Shown here piece after piece: positions 46,939 to 60,719 of a DNA stretch of 64,000 bases. The DNA lies in NCBI GenBank assembly GCA_030549775.1, contig CM060171.1:141268859-141332858 (forward strand), read 5' to 3'. Position numbers and translations under genes: made by a program. Position 1 is the stretch's first letter; each line of letters begins with the position of its first letter. A model generated the notes under the pieces. That model saw only the letters and a program-made list of their open reading frames with translations. It did not search any database and had not been told where the DNA came from. The DNA comes from Tamarix chinensis. Its lineage: Eukaryota; Streptophyta; Magnoliopsida; Caryophyllales; Tamaricaceae.

Positions 46939-48218
46939 TTCATAGATTCCTCCTCAGTTTGTCTTGATCAAGCTCTCTTTTAAATGGGTAGTTTCCCAAT
47001 AAGTTATCCTTGATCCTTGTTCATCTCATTCCTATAATTGGTATAGCTGATCACCCCTTTTATCTCCCTTATATTATTCACTTTCTCTACCCTTGACTTT
47101 ATTTGTTGGTTACTTTTTTTCCCTTAACCTTGTCGAGAATCCTTACCTTTTTCTTTGAACTTGTGTTGATGAACCCTTTCCTTTTCAACTTGTACTTTTG
47201 TTGAAATTATTTTACCTGATCTTTGAAGCCCATTCACTTCTCTTTTCTATAATCATTTGCTCTTTTTCAATCCTCCTTACCTTTTTTATTACCTTTGAAT
47301 AGCCCTACTAAATTCCTATTCCATATAATTTTCTTGCTCTATTCGTTTTTCCATTGAATTTTTCTTCCTTGATTCTTGATTTTCTTTCTTCAATCATTGT
47401 TTAGGTTAGACTCTCTTCTTCCTCAGTCTTTTCATCCTTTGACATATCATTTCCCCTTATTTTGTTTCTAACTACTTCTTTGCTTAAGAATTTTACATTA
47501 ATTGATATTATTCCATAATTTCTTTATTTTGTTAGATTCTTCTTTCTCTAATCATTTGCCTTCAATGGTTTCCTTTCTCCGACCTGGATTAGTAACAAGT
47601 ATCCTAAAAACATATATATATTCTATTATTAAAATCTCTTCCGTTCGTGTTTATTTTAAATATTTCATCAATCATTTTTCTTGTTTGCGAAAAAACACAT
47701 TTTATTTCAATCCTTCTTATTTATGTGTTTTAACTCTTTTCAAACCATTTGAAAATTTTAAATCAACCCAAAAATATTTTTTAGTTCATGCATCTATACT
47801 ATTCATTCACGCCTCACCCATTCCTTCTAAATTATTAAATCGCTGAAAAAATATATATACGCTATTGGAAGATTTTAGCCGTTTTTGTTATTTTTAATCC
47901 ATTGGTCATCAAATAAGTTTCAAGACCAAAGAATTATATATATTTGGATTTATAGAAATATTTTGCATCAATCCATGGCAATCCAAACCCCCCATTAATC
48001 ATTTTGTGTATTTGCGAAACAATGAGTTGCCGGCCTTTATCCGTTTTGCCTGTTTCTAAAATGATTTTCACCTTTCTATAATTTTTTAATGATTTATAGA
48101 ATTCATTTGATATTTTTCCTATTAAGTGTCAATTATTGGACTTTCTTACAATTTAATTAATTAAAATATATTTTAACCAATGCTATAAGTAATATATCAA
48201 TCCTAAATAGTCTCCTAA
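46939..48218. repeat. right copy (X') of the 1.28-kb direct duplication
   Basis: Almost identical to 38650-39935; I saw about a dozen base differences plus small length changes in T and AT runs. After CTCCTAA at 48218 it continues into CCAAAAGAAATC, whereas copy X continues into LINE sequence. No gene. Confidence 0.9.
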
Positions 48219-49539
48219 CCAAAAGAAATCATATTTTTTTCTTGGTTACCTTTTACCCAACAAAAAAGTGCAGCGAGTATTATAATTATGAGTATGATAT
48301 TTCTCTTACACACTCAACTATAGCCTAAACTCTCTCTTATACCCCTAATCCTAACACTAAAGTGAGGTAAAGGTCAAACAAAAACTCACTTCACACTCCA
48401 TCCTATTTGATATCATTCTATTTTCCCAAATCGTGTTCTCCATTACAAAAATCACGTAAAATCATAGTGCTTCAGTAGAGCTCAAAGTTGATTTTTTTTT
48501 CAACTTGTAGCAACTCATTCTCTCTCTTTGGTCATTATATTCCTTTGGATTTTGTTTCTTTTAAAATAATTCATTGCATAATATAACTCCATACCATTTG
48601 TATTCCTAAAATCAAGCCCCTTTAAGCTTCTTCTAAACCAAACTTTTACTTCTAACAAGCTACTGAATGGTAGCAAAGTTGATTTTTTTTATGACTTGCA
48701 ACATCTACCATGCATTGACCTTGATTATTTTACCCTATATTCATGTTTGGTATTGTTCCTTGAATTTTATAGTTCATCTAGGTATAATTTTTACCCTAGT
48801 AATCATGCCCCTCCTCTCTTCTTTTTTCTCTCCTAACTCCTTTCTGAGCAACCTTAGAGTTTTTGCTGCAGTTGTTGTGCGTGTTGCAATAGAGATTTCA
48901 TGCCTTTCCTTAATTTATCCTTAGTATCCTTCCCATTAACCCTTCAAAACCTTGATCTATCATTTCTTGGAGTTTGGTAGTTTATTTTTTCGGTGGTTTT
49001 CAACCCTCCATATTCAAGAGTAATATTTTCCATTTTAATTCCTTTCATTCCCATTTTTCTTATTTTTTTAATTTTGGTTTATCCAATTCTTTTGTCTTAT
49101 ATTCTTGAAGGTGAAAACGTGGTTTAAGAGAAAGAGTTCTAGATTCTTTATTTTAGTTTTGCTAAGGAGCTTAGGAATTTTGGTAACTAAACTAACCTTT
49201 AGAAATAGGCTTTTGTACTACCTGTATTATATGCTATTTTATACATGATTATCTTTATTTTAATTATAAAAATGAAATAATATCTAGGAAAATCTTGTTT
49301 AACATGTGTATGTTTCTATATTATATGTATAAACATGAAAATTTGATGAGATAATGATTTGTGTGATTTTAGCATGTTCATATGTCTGTGGTAAATGTGA
49401 TGAATATTTAGTGGAGTTGTGGTGAATGTATAGTCGAGTTGTACTGAATTTTTAGTAGTCATGATAAAAATTTTTAGATTTAAGTAGTTTAGCTCTTGTC
49501 ATTGTTATTTTATGTGTTTTGTTGTTGTTTTAAATTTAT
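48219..49539. other. unassigned retroelement-like DNA
   Basis: Pyrimidine-rich non-coding DNA. 49000-49190 is a diverged relative of 37170-37340, which lies at the end of the gypsy LTR upstream of the gag remnant, so this is probably part of a related LTR. No domain or intact end seen. Confidence 0.45.
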
Positions 49540-50621
49540 CTAAGTATGTCATTGTGTGTATAATAGGGCGTAGAAGCTAGGTTATGAAATTTGGATCATT
49601 TAGAGTTGAAATAAATTTTTTTAATATTTGGACATATTTGGTCCTGGTTATATTGGACATCATATATTGTTTATGAATATTTTAAGTGTATCATTATCTT
49701 CATTAGGTGTTTTAAATAAAATTTTATATATGATATTGTTTAGAGTAAGGTAAGAATTCTTGAAGTTTTATGTAATTTTAGGTGAATGAGGGTATTTTGG
49801 CCATTTACATGTAAATTTTGATAATTTTGAGGCTTAAATGAATATTATGTTAATTGAATAATTTGAATAGATAATTTTGACACTTAGGTGACATTTTATA
49901 AGTTAACCTAGGGACCTTAATTAAAATAATTAATTAAGAAAGAAAAAGAAATGGAGAAATATACACTTTGTGTACATTGAGTAATCTTAGAAATATATCT
50001 TGGTGTCCATATTTATATTTCATCATAAGAAAATAATAGTTTAATTATAATCCATTTATCATGAAATACATATTTCTTAATATTAAGGTAGGTTAGTTAA
50101 TGTTATATTTTAGTCATTTTATGTGCCTTTAGACTAGTTGCTTGATTTGGCTATATATGTGAACCTTTAGTTGGCTTAGATATTAGCTATTGAACATTGT
50201 TTTGAATAACTGGAGTTAATTTACATTAAGATATAATTTTATTAGGCCTTTTATGACATAGAACTTGGGCTTTATTGCTTGAATAATCTTCCTTGGTCTT
50301 TAATACCTTATATATTTAATTGGGCCACTATGGTATGTTTATGAGCCTATGTACTCTAAATGGTTTGGGTCTTGATTCTTTCTAGAATCAAGTGCATGGA
50401 TAATATTAGAAGTTAACAAAATAATTGGTTTATGTTTATATAAGTGATTGAATGATATTCTATGAGCCTTTGTTCTTGTTTGATTAAAGTATATGCTAAA
50501 ACATTAATCACATAAAGTAAAAGACCTTGAGTCGGGACTTGCACCACTTAGGGTTGCTATTCAATTTAGGATTGGTATTCAGTTGGTATCATTCTAGTGT
50601 TTTCTAATTTGTGATCTTAGG
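49540..50621 (+). mobile_element. decayed LTR of the same gypsy-type family (copy E), left part
   Basis: Contains GGGTATTTTGGCCATTT near 49790 and the family string of ACATAAAGTAAAAGACCTTGAGTCGGG type near 50510-50540. It is interrupted at 50621 by the hAT element and resumes at 63160. The 5' boundary was not found. Confidence 0.55.
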
Positions 50622-52391
50622 TATGCATGGGCATCAGGCCAAACCTGAACTAGACTAGATTGGACATAGATAAGTCCAAAGACCTATTTTTGGACCAGTT
50701 TTAAACACATGTTATGCCTAGACCAGAAATGTAAAATAGGGTCAAATTAGGATTAACTTTGTTTCAACCCTATTTTTAGATTGATCCTACTTCAACCTAT
50801 TTTTGACTCAGTTTTAAAGCTAACCCTATTTTGAATTTGTTTAAAAAATTGACCCTTTTTTATCCTACTTAAAAATTAACCCTATTTCGGCCTTTTGTTT
50901 TTTGAATTGGTTTTGAAACTAACCCTATTTCGACCCTGTTTAAATACAACTTTACAATTCAACCCTTTTTCATTCAAATTATAGCATCAACATGGATTTT
51001 ATGAATTTGTTTCACACACACAAATCTTCTATTTTCCATAACAATGTACTCCAAATAGAAATAGCTAAGTTTTGAAGACATATCAAGATAAAAACAAAAA
51101 AATTTAATGTAATTACATAATGAGAACAAAACCACAATGTCCTCCAAATAGAAATAACAATCTATCACATAATATAAAAATAAATTTTAAGTAAAACTTA
51201 ATACAATGTCTTTAATGCCATCTAAATTTAAAGAAAAAGAACAAGTGTTAGTATAAAAATAAGTAATAATATATAGTAAATAATTTATAGGTTTCAAAAG
51301 AAAGGGAAGCAAGTCTTGAGCTATTAACTTACATTACTTGATTGTTGAGTTAATGAATTTGTGGCTTAATAATTTTATAGCTGCCATCAATCACCAACCA
51401 CAAAAAATAAAAATTCAAATGTATAAGAGAAAGAAAAAAATAAGAAGCGAGGGAAACAATCAAAATAATAATAAGTTCACACTATTACACTAATAATTGA
51501 TAATTTTAAGAACCAAACATGTATAAATATTGAAATCAAGTTAGAAACACCAATTAAACAACTCTAAGATGATATTGACATATACTATAAAATGCATAAA
51601 AACTCTAAGGTGTTAATTAGATTATATACTATTAAATGCATATAAACTAAGGTATTAACTTTGAAAGCAAATATCTCTTCCCCATTACATCCTAATATTC
51701 TTTGTACCTCCCCTCTCACAATTAGTCAAAATTAAAAGGCTCTTATTCTTTTTCCTCCCAACCTAATGATATACATATTGCATGGATGCTTATTTTACTC
51801 TATATATGAAATACCCCAAAAATTCTAATTTAGGAATTATGGGAAATAATAATTTATTAGAGAAAGATTAAGAAAATAGGTGAATTTATTAAATAAAGAG
51901 GAAATTTATTAAGGAAAAATAAGGAGAAAATAATAAATAAGTTATTAGAAAATTTTGGGCATTTTACTAATTAAAATGGAAGTTAAGGACAATTTATCCA
52001 AAATAGCCTAACTAATTTAAAAATGGATTTAATTGTTATAATTACAATAATAATTATTACAATTAAATATATAAATTAATTATATAAATAAATAAATACC
52101 CAAATATCCCCAACCATTTTATCATTTTCCATTTTCCATTTTCCATTTTCCTTTTTCTCCTTTCTTTTCTTTTTCTTTCTTCCTCCTTTATTTTTTTTCT
52201 TCTTCTTCCCCCGGTTTGGGCCAGCCGTCGGCCCAAATCTTCTTTCTCCCCCCGTCTCGCGCGCCAGGCCTGCCAGCCGGCCGAACCGCCCCCTCTCTCC
52301 TTTCTAGGGATGGCAACGGGGCGGGTACGGATCGGGTACCCCTTATCCATACCCGAACCCGATAAGGAATTTGATACCCGTACCCGAACCC

Positions 52392-52544
52392 GTACCCGCA
52401 TGGATATCCGTTACTGTACCCATATCCGTACCCGACGGATAATCCGTTACCCGACGGATAATCCGTTACCCGACGGATATCGTTACCCGACGGATATCCG
52501 TCGGGTACGTATATGGGTACAGTAACGGATATCCATGCGGGTAC
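52392..52544. repeat. palindrome in the subterminal region of the hAT element
   Basis: Left arm 52392-52440 and right arm 52495-52544 are near-perfect inverted copies; both carry GCATGGATATCCGTTACTG (reverse on the right). The loop of about 54 bp is made of repeated CCGTTACCCGACGGATA words. It could fold into a long hairpin. Confidence 0.88.
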
Positions 52545-52885
52545 CCGTTATCCGACAGATTAAAATTACCTGTTTATCCATTTTTGTACCCGTTTACCTG
52601 TCATAATATATATAATTTACCTACAAAATTATTTTTTGATATTAAAAATTAAAAAATATATAAAAAACATCCAATATTCATCAAATAGCTAAAGTTGATA
52701 ATGTATCTGTAGCATAATAGCAAAAACATAGTAAAATATGCCAACAACAATATTGTTTAAAGTTTAAACATAATAGATAATGTCCAAAAAAAAAACTAGT
52801 AGAACACAAATGACATTCAGAAATCAATAAATCATGATAGGATGAACTTTTCAATCTACATTCTTCAATCTTCAACCTTCAGACT

Positions 52886-55358
52886 TTAATCATCATGATT
52901 CATGAATCGTGCATCTACCTGGTACATAAAAACAGTAAAAATAAATAGTCAATATTAAATATATATATATATATATATATATAATATTCATATATATTAT
53001 AGAATATATATATTACATTTGCTAATAACATTATAAAATTTATAAACATCTAAGTTTTACCTCATTTTCACCATCGTCGAAGTCCTCATCCTCAAAAGAA
53101 GTACGACAAGCGCCACGATAATGTGATACTTGATAGTCATTATTATCTAGAAAAGAATTGAAATAATAAAATTAATAGATAAAAGAATACATATTTCATA
53201 ATTAAACTAAAATTTAATAATATAAATAAAATATTACCATTGTTACTCATCATTGCTGCCCAAAGCCAATCTCGACCACACATCAATGCTTCTAAAGTCT
53301 TTGGATGTAGCCGATTGCGGTGAGGAGTGATAAACCGACCGCTCGTGCTAAAAGCAGATTATGAAGAAACTGTGGAAACAGGAATAGCAAGAATATCTCT
53401 AGCCATATCTTGTAAAATTGGAAACTTAGTGTTTGTCTTCCACCATGACAAAACATCAAAATTCTCCATCCTTGGCATAACAGCCTCCTCCAAGTAATAG
53501 TCTAGCTCGTTCTTTTGCGATGAATAAGTGGCACCATGGTTAGCTAACCACTTTTCATAGATGTCTGCTTCTATAGAATCCAAACTAGCACTACCACCAT
53601 AGGAAGTATGACTAGAAGTAGTCAAACCACAAGATGTACTTTTATTTCTCTCTATACGCCTCAATTTCTCCTCATACTCACGAAATAATTCATAACATAT
53701 TCTACGAACTTTCTCTATCTCATCATAAGCGGAGTCTGGATAAATTAAAGAATAATAACATTCCACCACCTTCATTTTATATCGGGGATCCAAAATGGTT
53801 GCTACTGCCATAATCCCATGAATAACACTCCAATATTTATCAAATTTCTCTAACATTTTTCCAGCCATATTCTTAATATCTTCATCTTCCTCTAATGCCC
53901 ATTTAGTCAAAGCCAATCTAATCTGACATACCTTAGGGAAATATAAGTTAGAAGTAGGATACTTATTTCCCGAAAACAACAAAGTAACCTCATAAACAAC
54001 GATAATTTTGAACAAATAATCCGAGCTAATTTCCACTCCTCGAAACTAGGACAACATTTAAAGCTAGGCTCCAACCATGATAGCCTCTCAAACACATCTT
54101 CATATAACAATGCAAAATCAAGCATTAAGAAAGTGGAGTTCCATCTTGTCTTACAATCTTGTACTAAGGCCTTAGTATATGGAAATTCTTTTTGTTGACA
54201 AACTTCTACAAACCTTTCGATTCTTTTTGGTGTTGCCCTCCAAAACACCACACTCTCACGAATATTTTCAATTGTCTTTTGGATTATATCCATTCCATCC
54301 CTAACAATCAAATTCAGAATATGCGCAGCACAACACATGTGAAAATATTTCCATGCAATAAAAAACACTTCGCTTGTAATCTCCTTTTCATCTCATCAAT
54401 CATAGCATCATTAGTAGTACAATTGTCAACAGTTAGCGTTGTGAGTTTTGTATCAATATTCCAATCCACCAAAACAGTTAACAAAACATCACAAAGAACT
54501 TCAGCTGTGTGGGGAGCAGGAACATAGATGAACCTTAACAAAGATAAAAGGAAACAAAACAACAAATGAGAATGAGAACAACACATTATCATATAGTATT
54601 AACATTGAAACTTAGAACTTGATGTAGATAAAATATTAAAAGTACCTGAGTATCCGACTTTGTAAATTCCATTGAGTATCAATCCAATGAGCTGTTATAG
54701 CCATAAAACCCTTCTTTTGATTTTGAGCGGTCCACATGTCAGTAGTGATTGAAACCCTACTTTTATTACAATGTAATAGGGACATTGTTTTGTTTTTCTC
54801 AAACTCAAACATCTTAAGAATATCACTCTTTAATGTATTCCTCGAAATAACCTTAAAAGATGGTTGAAGACCGGACACAAACTTTTTAAATCCTTCATGT
54901 TCCACTATAGAAAGTGGATACTCATGCATGACCACCATATTACACAAGTCTTGCCTTGAAACTTCCTGATTGAATTCAATGATCATTATCTTTCCCTTTC
55001 CTTCCCCCTTTTGAGTAAATTAAAACTTATTTTGGCCTACTCCTCGTATAACCTTAAAACCTACACACTTCTTTATATGCTCATGCAAATGAGAAGTGCC
55101 ATTTCTGGGATCCCCACTTAGACTTTTATTACAACCTTTACAAATAGCCTTCTTCTTCCCATTAGTTTCCACTGCATCAAAGTGTTCCCATACAATAGAA
55201 GTTTTCTTTCTTTTTTTCCCTAGAGTAAGTTGTTGCACTTCTACATCTTCTTCTTCCTCATTTGTAGATGGGTCCATGGTATTGGGGTTACTAGCAGCAG
55301 CAGATGAATATGGAGGTACTTCACTTGGTGAATCAGTAGTACTAGCTCTAGTTGCCAT
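52886..55358 (-). pseudogene. hAT transposase (zf-BED / RICESLEEPER-like), disabled
   Basis: The gene reads from MATRAS at 55358. A basic GKKRKK is followed by a BED zinc finger (C-x2-C ... H-x4-H, in AICKGCNKS ... HLHEHIKKC), then the catalytic part with TVDNCTTNDAM, AAHILNLIVRDG and CKTRWNSTFLML, then a hAT dimerisation region with LDYYLEE, FDVLSWWK and FPILQDMARDILAIP. An intron lies at about 54530-54650 and two small introns near the end; the last exon ends with a stop at 52886-52888. Lesions: in-frame stops at 55020-55022 and 53359-53361 (the second replaces the residue between Ser-Ser and Ser-Ala-Phe) and single-base losses near 54342 and 53994. No full-length protein can be made. Confidence 0.87.
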
Positions 55359-55399
55359 CCTTAAACCTAAAGAGAAGTATATACTATGTAAGTTCATTA

Positions 55400-56340
55400 C
55401 TATTTTTTTTCTTGGTGGAATCTAAAATATTGATACAATAGCGTAGTAATATAAGTTTAGGAGGCATCAAAACAATAATACAGCATCATATATCGCAAAT
55501 ATTTGATTAATATGCCTTGTTGTATTATTAATAGTTAGTTTACGTATAATCTTATATTTAGGTTATCTAGCTAGAAATTGTAAGTACAATCTTAAGCATT
55601 CTCTTCAAATCCTATACAGCTATACTAGTCCACTTAATAACCATTTTTGTCGTCCTCTAGAAAAGATATCATGACCCTATGCACAGATTAACAGGTCACA
55701 ACATACAATATACATAATAGAATATACAAAGTGGTGAGCTGCTTTTGGAGTCAGTTGCATATCTTAACTCCACCTTCCAGGATACAGATTTGCAATGACC
55801 AAAAAAATTTCCATTCTTTGTTATTGTTGTACTATTTCAGCTCCAAAAGAACACTTGTGTTGTGGCTGTTTATGATCTAGCCATCTATCTATAGTTTTAT
55901 GTTTTGGTGCAAACTCGTTCGATATTGTCTAATTAATCAATGGCCCGAGATACGTGTTGTTTAATTTATTGTAACATATATTAAAGAATTAATCCGGCAT
56001 ACAGATTTAACCCGAGATACGTCCGATATTGTCCGATATTGTCTAATTAATCAATGGCCCGAGATAGTGGATGAATTCGTAATCTTTGATTTGTATTAAC
56101 CATGACTCATGCCATTGATTTTATCTTACATGCAATGCACAACACAGCCGTGGATATATTATATGGTGGCTTCAGTTGGGTTAATCAACGCAACTCAACT
56201 CGCAAGTCTCAAGATATTGAAGCATAGCAAATTCAGAAGAAGAAAAAAAATACTCATTAATCACATTTCTGATCTAGCAATACAAATCAACTACAACGAA
56301 AGAGAAGAGAAAGCGAACCGAGTAAGTGGATCTGAAGTCA
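55400..56340. other. 5' non-coding region of the hAT element
   Basis: No coding region. A 36-bp phrase with GATATTGTCTAATTAATC and ATGGCCCGAGATA occurs twice (about 55921 and 56034). It likely holds the transposase promoter, but I see no clear TATA box to name. Confidence 0.5.
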
Positions 56341-58159
56341 CTTGAGTTAATCTGTCGACGGTCGAGTGGGCTGTGGGCGGAGACAGGCAGAGACGGACGG
56401 GCGAGTAGGCTGTGGGCGGAGACAGGCAGAGACGGGCAAGTGGGCTGTGGGCGGCGACGGCCATCTTGGAAGTTGGAACTGTCGAAGCCTCCCTCGAAGG
56501 GTCGAAGAATGAATAGGCAGAGCCAGAGAGCCAGAGACGGGCGATGCGACGACGGGAGGAGCTGGAGCTGGCGAGTCCGCGAGTGGCGACGGCTACAGCT
56601 ACAGGGTTAGGGATGGATGCCAGAGACGGGCGATGCGACGACGGGAGGAGCTGGAGCGTCCGAGCGGGCGAGTCCGCGAGTGGCGACGGCCGACGGCTAC
56701 AGCTATAGTGTTAGGGATAGATGGATGGTAACTATGAACTATCGAGTATCGACGGGCGACGGCTGTTGCTGCAGAAATAGAATTTGATTCAAATAATTTG
56801 AATTCTTAGATTTAATTTTAAGTAGGGTTGTAGGTAAAATGACAATTTAATTTCTAATAATAACCTATTTTTTATAAAAAAGTTAAGGGTAAAATAGTAA
56901 ATATATAACGGGTAAACGGGTACGGATATGGGTAACGGATATCCGTCGGATACGGATTTGGATACCCCGTACCCGTATCCGTACCCGAATCCGCCGGGTA
57001 TTTTTCACCCTTACCCATATCCGTATCCATATCCGTTTATCATTATCCATTTCGATATCCGTCAGGTAAAATCTGTCGGGTTTCGGGTATTATCCGCCCG
57101 ATTTCCATCCCTACTCCTTTCTTTCTTTTCCCTGGATCGACCGGTCCACCCCGCCCTGTCTTCTTCCCCGACCTGCACCCCGACCTGCAAATCGACCTGC
57201 AACACGATCTTCGCCGGCAGCCACCAGCGCCGACCGTCCTCCCCTGCCTCCCTGTCATTTTCTTTCCTCTTTTCGACCCCAACAGCCCCTGCAGCTCCCT
57301 CCCCACGTGCCCATCTTCTTTCCTCTTTCTCCCCCTTCCCGACCTAACCTGCCATGGCAGGACCTACACCACCTGCCACCGGCCGGCCACCTGCACACCT
57401 GCCCCGCACGCCTCTTTCTTCCCTTGTCGTCTTCCACCTCCCAATCGCCTATAAATACCCTCTTTCGGCAGCCATAATCAGCCCTTCCTTCGATTTTGCC
57501 CTGAAACCCTACCTCGCCGCCGCCCCATCAGACGCGTCGACCGCCGCCCTCCCCCAACGCCGTCGGTCGAGCACCGCCCAGAACCCCACCTTGCACCACC
57601 CTCCACCTAACCAAGCCCTCCTCAGCCCTCGATTCGCCTTGCACGAGCCACCCCAGGCCGTGCAAAATCGCCACCCCGAGCAGCCCCTTCCAGCCCGTCG
57701 CCGCCTTACGTCACCTTCTACTGCCTCCTCCGTCGCTACCAGCCACCCTGCCACCTCCCAAAATAACCGGCAGGTCCTCCCCTACCTGCCCATACCATCC
57801 TTACCCCCTACCTCCTTCTCCACCAGCCTCCACCATCTCCCACCACCTTCTTCCACCTTCGGCCGCCTCGTCCACCACCGCGTGCCGCCTCCTTTCTCAC
57901 GCCACCACCCTCACTCCACTCCCCTTCACCTGCTGCTTCTCCCCCACCTCAAACTTCTCTTTTCCTCCTGCCATCCAGCCCCCACCTTGATCTTTTCCCT
58001 TCCCTTCCTCCTCCACCGCCGCCGCCGTCGCCGCCACGCGTCGCCGCCACGCGTCGCCGCCGGACCACCATCAACCCTAGGTGGTTCTCCACCCATCCAA
58101 ACCCTAACCCCCTTTTTATATAGCTGCTACTATTTTCTACTAATATTAATACTAATATA

Positions 58160-58160
58160 C

Positions 58161-58197
<37 letters not shown>

Positions 58198-58445
58198 TTT
58201 TATTATTGTTATTACTATTATTATTATTATTATTATTATTATCATTATTACCATTATTATTGTCTTTATTATTAATGTTCTTATTTTCTTACTAATACTA
58301 ACATCCCTTTTAAACCCTAACCTATATTATACTTAACTTTGGTCTTATTTTTATAATTATTAGTATTAACATTTTTATTATTATTATTTCTATTATCCTT
58401 ACTATGGTTATTATTATTATTGCTTAACCTTACTTGGTTGTACTA

Positions 58446-58495
<50 letters not shown>

Positions 58496-58950
58496 TTTAC
58501 TATTATTATTATTATTACTATTATTATTATTGTTATTGTTATTATTATTATACTTAACACATTGTCACCATTGTTAATAATAATACTACCTTGTCTTACC
58601 TATGTTACTTAACTCAAGCTAGTAAATATCATTTGGTTGTTAACTAAGAAGAGTACTTGAACCTTATTACCATACCATTTAACATTAACCCTAACCTCAT
58701 TACTATGACACTATTATTAACTATTACTATTATTACTACTATCACTACCTTATTGTTGTAATCAAAAGCATTTGAACCCTTTTATTATTCAAGAATATAC
58801 AACTATTATCATTATCACCCTTAGGAATAGTTTACTTGTAATATTGTGACCTTATAATATTATTATTTCAAACCTAACACCATTGTTAGACTTAATCTTA
58901 AAAACGCTAGAGTTCTATTACTTGAAACATAAGTATCACTATTAGTAGTC

Positions 58951-59030
<80 letters not shown>
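58160..59030. repeat. three (TTA)n microsatellites in LTR copy C
   Basis: Long runs of TTA/ATT triplets are at about 58160-58195, 58447-58493 and 58951-59027. The same part of LTR copy A is also TTA-rich but more broken up. Confidence 0.92.
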
Positions 59031-59032
<2 letters not shown>

Positions 59033-60719
59033 TATCACTATTTTACTATGACTAGTATTATAAGAATGGAACTAACGGGTCTAATAATATAAGTGTAACA
59101 ATAGGTATTAAAAATAAACATATTTTGACTACTAATATTTAGTATACTAATTCTAAGGTAAAAACCCTAGTTTTTGTATAAAACCCTTTTTAGTAATAAA
59201 AACCTTAACCTTAAACTAGAATGAGGATTGATAGTAATTATAAGGGAAACTAATACTTAGCATTTTTCCCTTTTATAGGTAACCCCGACCAAAGCCCTAA
59301 GGAGTTAGAGGAGCATGCTCCAAGCCCGGCGTCGCCTTAGGTAAGGAAGAAGCTATGACCTTTGTGTGATGTGTGACCTGTATGTTTTGAATGTTGTATA
59401 TGCCATGCTATGTCGTGTATTATATGATTGTGGGCGACTTGTCTTATGTAGCGCAACTTGGTAATTGAGGTATGTTTGTATGTGTTTCCTATGGCATGAG
59501 CATGACGTATATGTATGATGTTTATGAGGTGATATGATTTAACCCTCTAGGACATGCATGCTAGGGTGATTGTTATGATGATATGGGAATGAAAGGATAA
59601 AAAAGAAATAAATGGGAAGTGAGTTCACTAAGGGGGATATGAGGTTGACCTAAGTACCTCATGATCTATGAGAAAAGATTTAATAAGGGAGGAATGACCT
59701 AAACAAATGAGAGTTGGGGAAACCACGCATGGGAGTCGTAAAATTTGCATGATGACTTGGGGTGTTTGCATGAGGTGACGAACTCTTGCATGGGGGTGTG
59801 TCTTACATGAGAAAAGTTGAATTTGGGTGTAAGTAAGAGAATGGGAGAGTCTTGGAATGATTGGAGACTTAGTATGAAAAATAATACGTAAGTTGGCGCA
59901 TAAGAGACCCTATTAGGGTTTTGTGTGTAAGCAGGTGTTGGAGAGTCTGCATGGAGTGTTTAAATTAAGCATGGGGATGAATCTTACTTGAGGAAAGTTG
60001 ATTTAGGGCGTAAATGAGATAATGTCAAAGTTATGGGTCCATTGGAGACTTTGATGTAAAATAGTACGTAGGCGGATGTAAGGGTGTATAAGGAATCCGA
60101 TTAGGGTTTTTGGGAGAAAATGGAAATTTGGGAAGTACAAAAGTAGGAATGATTAAGGAAGGGTGGAGTATGGGTTAGAGTGAGATTTCATTTATATAAA
60201 AGGTGAGTATGGGTTCCCATGTGGAAGAAGAGACTTTGGGATGAAAAGGGAGAGGTTACTTGTGGGAGAAGAAAGGTACTAAGGTTGAGGTGATCAACTA
60301 GGGTTTTCATGGTTATGTGCTAAATCGAAAGGTAAAGTGATATGTTTTTGGAGAGGATCTAATTGAGGTAAGATGTGGGCTGTTGAATGAGGTAAAGGTA
60401 GCGTAAGTGGGAGAAGGTTGGGCCACATCGGCCCAATTAGGGTTTTCAAGGGAAAACCCTAGGGGGTGATGGGAGGTGGAGTTGATGTCATGAGTGTAGG
60501 GCCTAATCCACACCCGTAGGGATTGACTCTTTCATCTAAGGGTAAGAGTAAAGGGAACGGATGTCGGGGTGTGAGAAGGGGAGAACAGTCTCAAGATATG
60601 GGACGGGCCTCCTCGAAGGATAGAATAGAGAGTAGTAGACACGCATGTTAAGGGTGGAACCTTATTTAATAATACATGAATAAGACATTAACTACTTAAA
60701 GAGTAAGATTGTTGAGCCG

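Larger units (their letters stand above)
52305..57113 (-). mobile_element. hAT transposon (Ac-like), 4.8 kb, with degenerate transposase
   Basis: Ends are TAGGGATGGCAA and, in reverse, TAGGGATGGAAA, flanked by a perfect 8-bp duplication CTCCTTTC (52297-52304 and 57114-57121). Both subterminal regions are dense in TACCCG and CCGTTACCC words. The transposase gene is on the minus strand (52886-55358). The right side (56340-56760) is GC-rich and has a repeated block: about 56535-56600 recurs at 56622-56695. The clean ends and duplication suggest a relatively late insertion, even though the gene is broken. Confidence 0.94.

Noticed and set aside
57354..58295. 313-codon open frame in LTR copy C
   Set aside because: Same pyrimidine-rich tract followed by a poly-Leu reading of a (TTA)n microsatellite. 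Not a gene.
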